64,000 bases of DNA from Shinisaurus crocodilurus (GCA_021292165.1 CM037877.1:212908716-212972715), one strand, 5' to 3'. Counted from the stretch's first letter, positions 45,233 to 55,670 are shown. Notes: generated by a model not told the origin, from the letters alone. Numbers and translations: made by a program.

Positions 45233-45925
45233 CATGTATCCATCATGCATGCATGCATGCATACACACATGTCCCTCCCTTCTCCTCCTCATGACAAGCA
45301 CACAAAAACCACTCACTCTTTTTCAGGACCCCTCCACTAAGCCTTCCTTCCTCTCTCATTCTAACACACAAACAGCCCACATTCATTCAGATACACAAGC
45401 ACACAACCCTCCCACAAACCCCAGGTTGTTCCCAGCTAGTTTCCCCAGCCCAGCTGGCTTCCTGCTGCTCTTCCTCCCCACTCCCCGCTGGTTATCTGCT
45501 GGCTTCCCTGACCCACCAGCTGGCTTACCACTCTCCCTCATAGCCACCCGCCCCTGCTCTCTTTAGCTCCCCACCAGCTTACCATACAGAAGTGACAAGA
45601 GTCCTTTTTTTTTCTTTCCCCCCTTCTTTTTCTTGGTAGCTGGGCATGCTGCAGAAGAAAGCATTACCCTGCAGCCACCCACCATGTTCATTAACTAAGA
45701 ATGTATCTGAGCCCCACCATGTTGCCCAGAGGCATTCATGGGAAATGAAGATGGCAGCTGCTGGAGGCCCTCACTTTGCTTTGAAACCTTCCCAGTCACA
45801 GGTAAGAAAATGTATTAATTTTAAAAAATAAACAAGAATAAAAAGTGGTAGGGCACCTTGGCAGGTGCCAACAAAAAGTGTCCAGGGACACATTGGTGCC
45901 TGTGGGCACCATGTTTCCTACCCCC
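44868..45925 (+). mobile_element. Non-autonomous hAT-like element, ~1.06 kb
   Basis: Left end CAGGGATAGGCAACC, right end roughly its complement (GTTTCCTACCCCCA). Flanks CTTTACAA and GTTTACTA agree in 6 of 8 bases. The inside contains the (CT)n(CA)n microsatellite and no transposase. A reverse fragment of the right part is at 17490-17720. Confidence 0.6.
45167..45262. repeat. Compound microsatellite (CT)n(CA)n plus (ATGC)n
   Basis: CT run, CA run to 45230, then CATGCATGCATGCATG around 45245-45261. Confidence 0.95.
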
Positions 45926-46824
45926 AGTTTACTACCATAGCAGGTCTAGGATTCACTGAATCTAATTTTCAACTTATATTTCAGCAGGCCATGGGTTTGG
46001 TTTCCTATCTGAAATGTACTTCCCCAGCAATATATAATAGGTCTTAACATCAGTGAGAGGAAGGAGTGCCACCAACTGGCTCAACCTTATTTCTTGCAAC
46101 ACAAAAACTCTTCTTGAATTTTCAAGAGTTCCAAAGTGTGCATACTAGTGGGGGGGGGGGGTTCCCCTTGACTGCACACGTCAGGATTTTAACTAGAGGG
46201 TTTAGCATATCATTGTTTATGAAGGAATATCTTGTGTTTTAAAGTAGAAAGCAAAGCTCAAAATTTTGGTTCCTGAAATGCAGCTCTTGTCACAACTCCC
46301 AAAATGCCATTTGACCCAGTTTCTCACTTTTTCCTTGGCATCCGCCGCCAAGCTTCCCACTTAGGATAACCCCGGGAAGTGCTGGTGCTTAGTTTGGTAG
46401 CATGTTGGATTAAGTTTTTGAAACATAGGGATGTATGAGGAATTCATTTCAGTTCATTTTTGATCAGGATTTAACCTCTTTGCACCTTCCAGAGCGAACA
46501 CAGACTCAGACACAATCTGCAGTCAAAGTCCATACATTTCCGAGCTTGCAGTGTAATTCGTGGACCAAAAAACTGTGTTTGACTGCATGCGTAAATGTGA
46601 AAAATGCACATGAAAAATGTGCAAGAATACACTTTAATTATTGGGAGAGGAATACATACATTTCAAAGATGTGCACAATTGATGCATACATTTGGAAAAA
46701 TACTGACAAAAATACACTCAGATTTTCATATGAAAAGAAAAAATAAAGCTCACAATCTGATACAAACTCGAGTCAGAACAAGCTTTGAGATGGAATTTGG
46801 AGAACTTCAGCAAGCTCAAGTTTT
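45926..46824. other. Part of intron 4; nothing recognised
   Basis: A G10 run at 46149-46160; no domain. Confidence 0.5.
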
Positions 46825-46925
46825 GCTGATTGTAGTTGTATCCAACATTATTCCAACTTAAGTCCCATTCATTTCAATGGCTTTACTGTAAGTAGGACTA
46901 ACGCTGGATACATTGGATACAGTCA
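46825..46925. repeat. Palindromic short repeat, relative of 15105-15195
   Basis: TATCCAACATTATTCCAACTTAAG / AGTAGGACTAACGCTGGATAC in imperfect inverted order around TTCATTTCAATGG. Confidence 0.5.
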
Positions 46926-46932
46926 GACAATA

Positions 46933-47093
46933 GATTCATAGATCATAGAGTTGGAAGGAGCCTACAAGGCTATTGAGTCCAACCCCCTGCTCAATACAGG
47001 AAACTAGAGGAGGGGTCTCCCATCCAAGTAATAACCAGGCCTGACCCTGCTTAGCTTTCCACACACAGACAAGCTGAGCCATTGTAAGCCACA
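46933..47093 (-). mobile_element. 5S-rRNA-headed SINE with CR1 tail, copy 2
   Basis: On the minus strand: GGCTTACAATGGCTCAGCTT, GTCTGTGTGTGG, AAGCTAAGCAGGGTCAGGCC, TGGTTATTACTTGGATGGGA, then CTAGTTTCC and the CR1 end GAGCAGGGGGTTGGACTCAA down to a TGATCTATGAATC terminus. It matches copy 1 through the 5S-CR1 junction. It lies 48 bp past the donor of the stalk exon. Confidence 0.92.
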
Positions 47094-47140
47094 GGCCGAA
47101 TGAATGGCACTGAGCTAGAGAACATGTCCCCAAACTTTAC

Positions 47141-47288
47141 CTTTTCTTGTAGACTTTGTTTGTAGATGTCACATGCTTGTGGGAGGATGCACAGGTGGTT
47201 TGTGACTCATACGTGGCTTGCAGCTCATACGTGGTTTGCAGCTCATACGTGGTTTGAAGCTCACTTAAGATATTGGAGAAAATAGATT
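47141..47288 (-). CDS. Receptor gene exon 4: stalk with tandem six-residue repeats
   Basis: 148 bp with acceptor CTTTTTCTTAACAG and donor AAAAG|GTAAAG, phase 1 in and phase 2 out. The protein reads ESIFSNILS, then four imperfect repeats ELQTTY, ELQTTY, ELQATY, ESQTTC, then ASSHKHVTSTNKVYKK. It is Thr/Ser-rich and probably O-glycosylated (inference), separating the Ig domains from the membrane. The repeats are encoded by 18-bp units (GAGCTGCAAACCACGTAT), a coding minisatellite. Phase fits exons 3 and 5. Confidence 0.82.
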
Positions 47289-47476
47289 CTGTTAAGAAAA
47301 AGAAAGAAAATGTAAAAGGATGCCATAACTGGGGATCATGGAAAAATAGGAAGCATTTGAATGTTTCTGCGTCAAGATAAATACCTCTTCGAATTTTTGG
47401 ATAACTGCAGGCTTGTTGTATCCCAATTTATTTATTTATTTTATTTATTATATTTATCAATCGCCCATCTGGCTGG

Positions 47477-50400
47477 TCACCCGGCCACCCTGGGCGATGT
47501 ACAATTAAAATACAATAAAACACAATAAAACATAATAACTAAAACAATATAAAAAATTCTCATTAAAAACCTAACCCACCCCATATTCCCGCCTGAACAG
47601 CCATTTTTTAATGCACGGCGGAAGCTCATCACGGAGGGGGCATGGCGAAGGTCACTAGGGAGGGAGTTCCATAAGATGGGGGCCGCCACAGAGAAGGCCC
47701 TCTTCCTAGTCCCCACCAGCCTGGCTGCTCTGGCTGATGGGATAAGGAGAAGGCCGTCCGTGGCAGACCTTGTTGAGCAGCCTACTTGATGTTGCTGGAG
47801 GCGCTCCTTGAGATAAGCTGGGCCGGAGCCGTGTAGGGTTTTAAAGGTCAAAACCAACACCTTGAATTCGGCTCGGCAAGCAACTGGTAGCCAGTGCAAC
47901 TCATTAAGCACTGGCGTGATGTGATCACGCCGGCGGCTGCCCTTAATCAGGCGAGCCGCCGCGTTCTGTACCAGCTGAAGCTTCCGGACCGTCTTCAAGG
48001 GTAACCCCACGTAGAGCGCATTACAGTAGTCTAGGCGAGAGGAGACCAAGGCATGAACCACTGATGGGAGCAGGTGATTAGGAAGGTAGGGGCGCAGCTG
48101 CCGTATCAGATGGAGTTGATACAGCGCCGCCCGGCTCACAGCTGCCACCTGAGCCTCCATGGACAGCTGGGAGTCTAGAATGACCCCCAAGCTGCGGACC
48201 TGGTCCTTCAGGGGTAGATGTACCCCATTCAGCACCAGGTCAACATCCCCTAACCTTCCCTTGTCCCCCACCAGAAGTACCTCGGTCTTGTCGGGGTTCA
48301 GTTTCAGCATGTTCCTTCCCATCCAGCCAGCCACTGACTCCAGGCACTTGGACAGGGTCTCAACGGCCAACCTCGGTGAGGACTTAAAACAGAGGTAGAG
48401 CTGCGTGTCATCCGCATACTGATGACACTGCACCCCAAACCTCCTGATGATAGCTCCCAGCGGCTTGAGGTAGATGTTGAATAACATCGGGGAGAGGATG
48501 GAACCCTGCGGCACTCCACAAGTGAGCAGCCGAGGGTCCGAAGCCTCCTCCCCGAGAACTACCCTCTGATACCTTCCAGAGAGGAAGGACCGGAACCACT
48601 GCAATACAGTGCTTCCCAAGCCCAACCCCTCCAGACGGTCCAGGAGGATACCGTGGTCAACGGTATCAAAAGCCGCTGAGAGATCGAGGAGGACTAGAAA
48701 GGAGCATTCGCCCCTATCCAAAGCCCTCCTCATATCATCCACCAAGGCGACCAAGGCCGTCTCCGTCCCATGTCCAGACCTGAAGCCCGACTGGCACGGA
48801 TCCAAATAATCGGCTTCATCCAAGTGTGCCTTCAACTGAGCACCCACCACCCGCTCGATCACCTTGCCCAGAAATGGTAAATTGGAGACTGGGCGAAAGT
48901 TGTTTAAATCCTGGGGATCCAAGGAGGGCTTCTTTAGAAGCGGTCTTATTACTGCCTCCTTGAGGGCTGATGGCATCACTCCCTCCTCGAGGGAGGCATT
49001 CACCACCGCCTTGATCCCCTCACCCAGTCTCTCCCTGCAGCTCATGATGAGCCAGGATGGGCAAGGGTCAAACAAGCAGGTGGTCGGCCTCACAGATGAA
49101 AGCACCTTGTCCACTTCATCAGAAGGAAGAAGCCGAAACCGATCCCACAAAACCGGTCTGCCATTGGCCTCCTCCCGCTCACTCCCTGTGTCCACGACGT
49201 ACGATATCCCACTCCTAATCCGATCGATTTTATCTGCGAAGTGCTTCGCTAAAGCCTCACAGGAGGCTTTTGACTGTTCCAGTGGGTCCGGAGCGACTGG
49301 ACCGACCAGACTCTGGACCACTTGGAACAGCCTCCTGGGGCAGCACTCCGCAGACGCAATGGAGGCAGCATAGAAATTCTTTTTTGCTGCCTTCACCGCC
49401 ACCCGGTAGGCTGAAGCTGCAGCTCTAACCCGTGTTCGATCGTCTTCGGAGCGGGAATTTCGCCATCGGCGCTCTAGCCTTCTCACCTCTTGTTTCAGAG
49501 CTCGCAGCGACGGAGTGAACCATGGCGCCGCGCGAGCTCTGTTTAGGCGAAGAGGGCGCTTCGGGGCAACTCGGTCTAATGCCCTGGTGATTGCAGCATT
49601 CCAGTCATCCACCAGGGTCTCGACCGAGCTACCGTTTGTGTGCTCCAATTCCCCAAGCGCGTTCAGGAATCCATCCGGATCCATAAGACGCCTGGGGCGG
49701 ACCATTCTAATAGGTCCCTCACCCCTGCAGAGGGGTTGTGGCACCGAGAAATCCAACCCCACCAGATAGTGATCTGACCATGACAAGGGGGTGGTGGATA
49801 TACCCCCGATCTCCAGATCATTTCCCCCCTCTCCGGAAACAAAAACCAAGTCCAGTGCATGACCGGCTACATGGGTAGGTCCAGTTAATACAGGGTGCAG
49901 CTCCCAGGAAGCCATGGTCTCCATAAAGTCCCGAGGTGCCCCAGTGAGGGAAGCCCCCGAATGCACGTTGAAGTCCCCCAGCACAACTAGCCTGGGGGAC
50001 AACACACGCACATTGGAGACCACCTCCAGCACCTCGGCCAGGGAGTCTGTCGTGCAGCGGGGTGGACGGTACACGAGCAGAATCCCCAGGCTGCCCTTTG
50101 GACCCAACCTCCAGTACATGCACTCAATAAACTTGGTCTCCCGGAGAGGGAGTCTGGTGAGGACCAAGGACTCCCGGTAGATAACAGCCACTCCCCCTCC
50201 CCGTCCCCCAACCCTTGGCTGCTGGGCATATGAGAAACCGGCCGGACACAAGGCCGCCAGAGTTGGAGCAGCGGCCTCGTCCAGCCAGGTTTCCGTAACA
50301 CATGCCAGGTCCGCACCCTCATCCATGATCAAGTCATGGATGAGAGATGTTTTTTGGGTAACGGACCTGGCGTTGCACAACAGCAAACGCAGGGTGGGGG

Positions 50401-50641
50401 GAGGAGCAACACATCCCCCAGTTATCCCTTGGCTCTGGGCAGGCCCGGAACAAGGGATAGATATTAAGCATCGATCCCTTGTTCCCCTTACTTGGCGTGG
50501 CCTGCCCCTAGCGCTCTGCCAGCGCCTGCTGCTCAACGTTGGTACCGTTTGCCCCCCAGAACTCCCCCCACTATCTCCCTGGGAGAGACACATGCCCCCT
50601 CGCTTCCGCCAGTCAGGCGGGAGACCCACCCCTAAAATCAA
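47477..50641 (-). CDS. L2 ORF2: AP endonuclease and reverse transcriptase, intact
   Basis: 1,054 residues. The first ~85 are basic and Ser/Arg-rich. The endonuclease follows, with LLLCNARSV, CVTETWL, LGDFNVHSG, LDLVFVSG and SDHYLVGLD, covering the catalytic Asn, Glu, Asp and His. The RT follows, with AVIRPLLKKPSLD, NFRPVSNLPFLGKVIERVV, GFRSGHGTETALV, LLDLSAAFDTVDH, CGVPQGSILSPMLFNIYL and QYADDTQLYL (catalytic Asp pair). Then come LDYCNALYVGLP and RLIKGSRRRDHITPVLNELH, the usual L2 C-terminal block, and a W-N-S-L-P motif near the end. YADDTQLY is characteristic of the CR1/L2 group. The start at 50641 is the first Met in an open frame; an internal Met is possible. Confidence 0.95.
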   Translation of the reverse strand: MILGVGLPPDWRKRGGMCLSQGDSGGSSGGQTVPTLSSRRWQSARGRPRQVRGTRDRCLISIPCSGPAQSQGITGGCVAPPPTLRLLLCNARSVTQKTSLIHDLIMDEGADLACVTETWLDEAAAPTLAALCPAGFSYAQQPRVGGRGGGVAVIYRESLVLTRLPLRETKFIECMYWRLGPKGSLGILLVYRPPRCTTDSLAEVLEVVSNVRVLSPRLVVLGDFNVHSGASLTGAPRDFMETMASWELHPVLTGPTHVAGHALDLVFVSGEGGNDLEIGGISTTPLSWSDHYLVGLDFSVPQPLCRGEGPIRMVRPRRLMDPDGFLNALGELEHTNGSSVETLVDDWNAAITRALDRVAPKRPLRLNRARAAPWFTPSLRALKQEVRRLERRWRNSRSEDDRTRVRAAASAYRVAVKAAKKNFYAASIASAECCPRRLFQVVQSLVGPVAPDPLEQSKASCEALAKHFADKIDRIRSGISYVVDTGSEREEANGRPVLWDRFRLLPSDEVDKVLSSVRPTTCLFDPCPSWLIMSCRERLGEGIKAVVNASLEEGVMPSALKEAVIRPLLKKPSLDPQDLNNFRPVSNLPFLGKVIERVVGAQLKAHLDEADYLDPCQSGFRSGHGTETALVALVDDMRRALDRGECSFLVLLDLSAAFDTVDHGILLDRLEGLGLGSTVLQWFRSFLSGRYQRVVLGEEASDPRLLTCGVPQGSILSPMLFNIYLKPLGAIIRRFGVQCHQYADDTQLYLCFKSSPRLAVETLSKCLESVAGWMGRNMLKLNPDKTEVLLVGDKGRLGDVDLVLNGVHLPLKDQVRSLGVILDSQLSMEAQVAAVSRAALYQLHLIRQLRPYLPNHLLPSVVHALVSSRLDYCNALYVGLPLKTVRKLQLVQNAAARLIKGSRRRDHITPVLNELHWLPVACRAEFKVLVLTFKTLHGSGPAYLKERLQQHQVGCSTRSATDGLLLIPSARAARLVGTRKRAFSVAAPILWNSLPSDLRHAPSVMSFRRALKNGCSGGNMGWVRFLMRIFYIVLVIMFYCVLLYFNCTSPRVAG

Positions 50642-50828
50642 CCCCTAAAAAGCCCCAACCCTTCAAAAAGGAAGGGCCTCTTTAAAACTCCCAGCCCCAC
50701 CTATATCCCCAACAGCAGGGGGACAGGCCCTCGCCCTCGTGCCACCCCCGAAGTGGCTCCCCCAAAGGGGCAACCCCTTTTGGTGTCGCCCCTTCGGTGG
50801 CGACCCCGCCGGCGGCGGACCCGCCCCC

Positions 50829-51244
50829 GCTGGGGCCTGGTCTTTATAGTCCCCTTCCAAGCAGCTGCAGGTGGGGCAAGGCAGCTCCCGGCTGAGCCCG
50901 GGCCTGCAGGGGGCAGGCGGCAGTCCCACAGGTGCGGTGGGGTGGGCTGGCCTCGCACAGGCGGCGGCAGCAGCAGCAGAGCTGGACCCACCTGCCTGGC
51001 TTGCTCTTCTCCCCGGCAGTGGTGGTGAGGAGATGCCCGGGGCAGCTGGGGCCTGGTCTTTATAGTCCCCTTCCAAGCAGCTGCAGGTGGGGCAAGGCGG
51101 CTCCCGGCTGAGCCCGGGCCTGCAGGGGGCAGGCAGCAGTCCCACAGGTGCGGTGGGGTGGGCTGGCCTCGCACAGGCGGCGGCAGCAGCAGCAGAGCTG
51201 GACCCACCTGCCTGGCTTGCTCTTCTCCCCGGCAGTGGTGGTAA
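50829..51244 (-). promoter_or_regulatory. Two tandem L2 5' monomers with TATA-like boxes
   Basis: Units 50829-51044 (216 bp) and 51045-51244 (200 bp, lacking its outer end) are almost identical. On the minus strand each contains GGGGACTATAAAGACCAGGC, a TATA-like box, within GC-rich sequence holding CAGCTG E-boxes. Tandem 5' monomers act as promoters in mouse L1; promoter function here is inferred. The intervening 50642-50828 is GC-rich leader. Confidence 0.8.
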
Positions 51245-51253
51245 TATCCCAAT

Positions 51254-52652
51254 GCGATATTATCTGGAATTGTCAGGGAGCTGTCCAAACAACAGTAGCC
51301 AGCGAGGTGGTTTGCTAGGCAAAACTGCAGGAGGCTGCAGCATGGTAATATAAAGGTTAGGGCCTTCCCACCCTTACCATTTGGCTCCAGGAAGCAGTGA
51401 CAGAGAGGGTGCTATAGCCAGCATCTTGCAAAGTCACGGTTGTAGAGTGAATAGTTGCCCCTTCTGATGTCAGAAACCTGTACTGGGCAGATTTCCACTC
51501 AGCAGCTATACAGTGCTGGCTGCAGCGCCACCACTCCACCCCACCTGGCATTGCCAGGTAAGGGTGAGATTCCCTATCCCCTCCCAATCACTATGCAACA
51601 GCCACCAGTGGTTTCATCTAGCAAGCCACTTCATCAGCCTCCGTTGTGTTAGAACACCTAGAATCAAACACATTATGTTTCATGCTATAGTACAGAGGTG
51701 GGCATCCAATGTGCTGGCACAAAAAGTGAACGACAGTTTAACATGAGCTTTCCAGAACTGAGTAAGTAATCTACCTAGTTCTTATTGCGATACTAGCCTA
51801 TGTCTGGCTGTACCACTTCGGACTATTGGGGGGGGGGGTGTCTCACATAGTTTATTTATTCAGGAACTGTATTAGCTGCCTTTTAAAATGCTGTAGTTTC
51901 CAAAGGTGGCAAGATAATAAAATGTTCTACCTTGTGTGTGTGTGGGGGGGGGGTCTGTCTGTTTGCATGTGTGTATAAAATCCTTGAATGTGGAAATGTA
52001 AATTTCACAGAGAACGTAGCCTCACTTCCTCCCTAACACCATCTAGGTTTCTACATGCAGGGACATTTTGTACCTTTAAAAAAAATAAAAAAGTGACACC
52101 CGCTCCAACCCCCCCCCCCCCCGAACATGCCAGGAACCAACCATGCACATAGAAAGGCCATCTGCTCCCAGGAAACCCTGAGAGCAAAGAGCAGAGCACA
52201 TGCACCATGGAAATAATTCACCTGAGGGGTTTGGGGCATCTCCTTTTAACAAAGGGTCTTGCCTGTTACAACAAAAGTTACCCCTTGGGCCATGCCATTA
52301 TGTCCAGACTCCAGTGAGGAGCCTCCTGAAGAGGGTGTTCATGAAGAGGAGACATGCTCGGGCAGGGTCTGTGACTCCTCAACTCTCTCTGGATGCACAG
52401 TGCCCCACAACTTTCCCTATACCCACACTGCTCAGGGCTATAACTTTACCAAACAGTTAGGCACATAGGTGGGTCTTTGAACTTATGGTACTAGACCAGT
52501 CCAGAATACTTGAATACAGGCAAGTATGTTTATTAACATCACGGAGACAAATAGGAGACATTAAAGACAACAATCAATTCATAAGGAAAAATGGTTAAAA
52601 ACACTTCTGACTTTTCTACTAGCTCTACATTAGTTTTATTATGCTAAACTGG
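51254..52652. other. Part of intron 3; nothing recognised
   Basis: Contains G-run and C-run homopolymers (51830-51839, 52111-52123). No domain. Confidence 0.5.
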
Positions 52653-52745
52653 TTCTATTTATTTGTTATTTGTTTATTTTATTTTAAACATTTATTTACC
52701 GCCCATCAGCCAAAAGGCTCCCTGGGCGGTTTACAAAAACAGTAA
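52653..52745 (-). mobile_element. LINE/SINE 3' tail, L2-like
   Basis: ATTTATTTACCGCCCATCAG then CTCCCTGGGCGGTTTACAAA reads on the minus strand as an L2-type 3' end. Confidence 0.6.
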
Positions 52746-53635
52746 ATTTTTAACATCTAAAATTTATGAAGTTGCAAAGACAATAGTTTAATACTTACAT
52801 CTTGAGATGGACTGATGGACAACATGTCCCTAAAATGGATATGCATCTGCCAGGCTAATTGGCAGGAGCCTCCTTTTACGGAGAAGGTAGCTGCTTCTGG
52901 GATACTCGTCCAATCAGCCTCTAGGGGCTGAACCTGCTTAAAATGTTAACTTGGCCTCCACCAATGTTAATAAACTTCCCCGATCAGGACCATGGAGAGT
53001 ACTTCCTTTGAAGCTAGGCTTCACTTAATACGCCAAAGGGATCCTCCAACCAAGACTCCTAGTAAGATGATTGATGAACGAGTTTAGGCTTGCAGAGTTT
53101 ATCGCTGCAGAGTTACAGAGATGGGTTATTAAGATACGGGAAAGCTAAATGTTTTGGCAAGGAATTATATTTTGCATATTGCAATCCCCTCAGGCAAGTG
53201 ATTTCCAGAAGAAAGGGCATTTGATAATTATTTTTAAATACACTGTTTCTAGGAGAGACACTTGCGCAGGCATTTTATTTTATTTTATTTTTTACACACT
53301 TGCGCAGGCATTTTAATTTTTTTTTTTTTACAAAACTATGTATGTGATTCTATCAGCATTCTTTTGTGGGCAGGGAGGCAGTTTGGTTTTATAGCAGAGG
53401 TCTTTTTATTTATTTTTTTAAAAAAAGGATCAGAAAATGACTTTTGTGTCATAACAGGACCAAGCCCACAGCCAGCCAGGACTGGTAGATATGTTGAAGG
53501 AAAGCTGCTGCTTACATCCCTTTGGGTTGGGGCTAGCAGCCAGGAAGGGCAGACTTGGTTGGCACTGAGCATCTCCTAAGGCCAACTCCATGCCCCAGGT
53601 TTATTTAAGCCGTTAGGAGGACTCACTGCTTAAGG
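52746..53635. other. Part of intron 3; nothing recognised
   Basis: A ~25-bp direct repeat (ACACTTGCGCAGGCATTTTA) at 53256 and 53295. No domain. Confidence 0.5.
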
Positions 53636-53771
53636 CAGGGGTAAGCAACCTGGCGCCCTCCAGATGTTTTGGACCACAATTCCCATAATCCCTGACCATT
53701 TGCCATGTTGGCTGGGGTTTATGGGAATTGTAATCCATAACATCTGGAGGGCATTAGGTTGCCTACCGCTG
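53636..53771. mobile_element. Palindromic hAT-like MITE
   Basis: CAGGGGTAAGCAACC...GGTTGCCTACCGCTG hairpin with the CCAGATGTTTTGGACCACAA core. Flanks GCTTAAGG and ACTCAAGG agree in 6 of 8. Confidence 0.82.
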
Positions 53772-54261
53772 ACTCAAGGGATCTTAAGGGGAGGGAGAAT
53801 TGGCCTTGGGAGAGAGGAAAGATGGTGAATGGGTGGATTTTGCCAAGTGGAGGAGGGAAACTCTGAGCCCAATTTAAGCCCCTCCCAAAGGATCCCTTAA
53901 AATGTGAAGCGGGCTTTCCGTTCACAGCTTAAAGGGCCTCGTGGTGAATGTTTCATCTTGGAGAACACATCAATTGAACCTCACTTTCAAAGCCTACTGT
54001 GGGAAGCTCCCAAAGCCATAATGGGGACTGGGCAGCCACCACTGCAGCCTCTTTGCTCAAACTGGGCACTTCATGTCTCTAGCATACAGGTGACTGAAAC
54101 AACATCTGCACCTAGAGCCAGCTCCATGGAACCATGAAGGATGGTGGGGTAAAGAGTAAGGGAAAGTAAAAGGAGGAGAGAGCACCTTGTTGCTTTTCTT
54201 CTGCCTCAGTGCTTTCTTTTTCCATGAGGCCACACTTGTGATTTTATCATTCCCTTCCTCA

Positions 54262-54375
54262 AACCAGTGGCCTCCAGATGTTTTGGACTACAACTCCCAC
54301 TATCCCTGACAATTAGCCATGTTGGTTGGGGCTGATAGAAGTTATAGTCCAACACATCTGGAAAGGCCAAATTGA
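54262..54375. mobile_element. Palindromic hAT-like MITE, diverged
   Basis: GGCCTCCAGATGTTTTGGAC and GTCCAACACATCTGGAAAGGCC form the arms; exact ends uncertain. It lies 36 bp past the donor of Ig exon 3. Confidence 0.7.
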
Positions 54376-54410
54376 GCATGGTTGTTCTACTATTTTCTTT
54401 CTGTGCTTAC

Positions 54411-54737
54411 CCTCTGTAACCTGCAGTTGTATGGTTCTTGCATATGCATCACTATCAAGCATTCCTGTTCCGCATTTATACACTCCAGAGTCTTCTTTTC
54501 TCAGTTCATTTATGGAGACATTGGAAGTTCCGGCATTATCTCCCACAGTAAAAGTAATTCTTCCATTCTGCACTTTACTTTTCCTTGTATCTACAATGGG
54601 AGTACAGCTAGATCTTCTCATCTTGCAAAATGACTTATTCTTCATTCCCAGCAAGGTGGTTTCAGATGGACATTGTATCGTCACTGACCCTCCCAGTCTA
54701 CCCCAAAAAATTTTAGGTGATTGAGGCACATTTGGAC
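54411..54737 (-). CDS. Receptor gene exon 3: Ig V-type domain 2
   Basis: 327 bp (109 codons), phase 1 at both ends, acceptor TTTTCTCCAAACAG, donor CAGAGG|GTAAGC. It encodes GPNVPQSPKIFWGRLGGSVT, IQC (B-strand Cys), KSFCKMRRSSC (the extra Cys pair typical of CD300/pIgR V domains), GRITFTV, and LRKEDSGVYKCG (D-x-G-x-Y-x-C of strand F), ending TIQLQVTE. Sequons NKS and NVS are visible. The same length and phase as exon 2 suggest exon duplication. Role inferred: second ligand-binding or spacer Ig domain of a type I receptor. Confidence 0.88.
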
Positions 54738-55161
54738 CTGTTTGGAGAAAACAGACCACCATGTTTTATTACTCTTTTATCCTTTAAAAAATATACCAAT
54801 CTGAATTTTTAAAAAAGCACTACCTGCTAGACTACAGTCAAAACTGCATGTCAAACTATTTTTCTTGAGAAAGAAGAGATAGCAAGGACATTAAAAAATA
54901 TCAATCAGACATGATTAAAAAAAATAAATAGACTCCTATCCTATTATATGATCCAAACACACACAAAAGGGGTGGGGATTAGTCCTTATCTCCTAGCAAT
55001 TCCAACTAGCTAATGAAAGCCTAATAATCTTCCTCCACATTTTTCATACAGATTATTTGTCCTTTGAGCAAGTATGATTTATTAAAGTCATTCATTCATT
55101 CCATTCCATTCAAAATAAAATGGACAATTCCATCTATAGCCAGTGTGGGAGAATAGCTTGA
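54738..55161. other. Part of intron 2; nothing recognised
   Basis: AT-rich; no domain. Confidence 0.55.
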
Positions 55162-55408
55162 AAGCCAGCATGGTGTACTGGTTAGAATGCTGGACTCTGG
55201 GACTCAGGAGATCCAGGTTCTAGTCCCCGCTCAACCATTAAGCTCACTGTGTGACTTTGGTCAAGCAACTGACTCTCAACCTAATCTATCTCACAGGGTT
55301 GTTGAGAGGATATAATGGAGGAGGAGGAGGACCATAGAAGCAATCTTGGGTTCCTTGCAAGAGAAAAAAAGGCAGAAGATAGATAGATTTAATAATAAAC
55401 AAATAATG
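55162..55408 (+). mobile_element. MIR-like tRNA SINE, diverged copy
   Basis: GCCAGCATGGTGTACTGGTT, box B GGTTCTAGTCC, CTCACAGGGTTGTTGAGAGG and an AATAATAAAC tail. Confidence 0.85.
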
Positions 55409-55670
55409 AGGATATTATAGAAACTTATTTCCCTGTATCTACCGTATGTCTAGATCTTGTGAGATTTGCGGGAGCCTATCAGAAGTAGTGTTAGAGCAGA
55501 ACAAGCAACATTCTGAACAGTGAGTTGCTGGCTCAGAGTGATTGCGTTTGTGCAATTAAACTAGTTGTAGTTTGAGAGACAGATTGTGAAATGCTCTCTC
55601 AAGAACTACCTATGCCCTATGTTACATGCTCCCTCAAGAACTACCAGTCCCAGAGTTCCTTGTGCACAAG

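Larger units (their letters stand above)
47428..51244 (-). mobile_element. Full-length L2 LINE with intact ORF
   Basis: On the minus strand: two tandem 5' monomers (51244-50829), a leader, one 1,054-codon ORF (50641-47477), and a 3' UTR ending in an A/T repeat tail (AAATATAATAAATAAAATAA). The 9-bp sequence TATCCCAAT flanks both ends (47419-47427, 51245-51253). No stop or frameshift interrupts the ORF, so the copy is a candidate active element. It lies in intron 3 of the receptor gene, sense to it, 140 bp upstream of the stalk exon. Confidence 0.93.

Noticed and set aside
49987..50322. Frames inside the L2 on either strand
   Set aside because: Shadows of the intact L2 ORF in other frames.
50663..51353. 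Pro/Ala-rich frames of up to 195 codons near 51 kb
   Set aside because: They are translations of the tandem L2 5' monomers; the duplicated protein segments mirror the DNA repeat.
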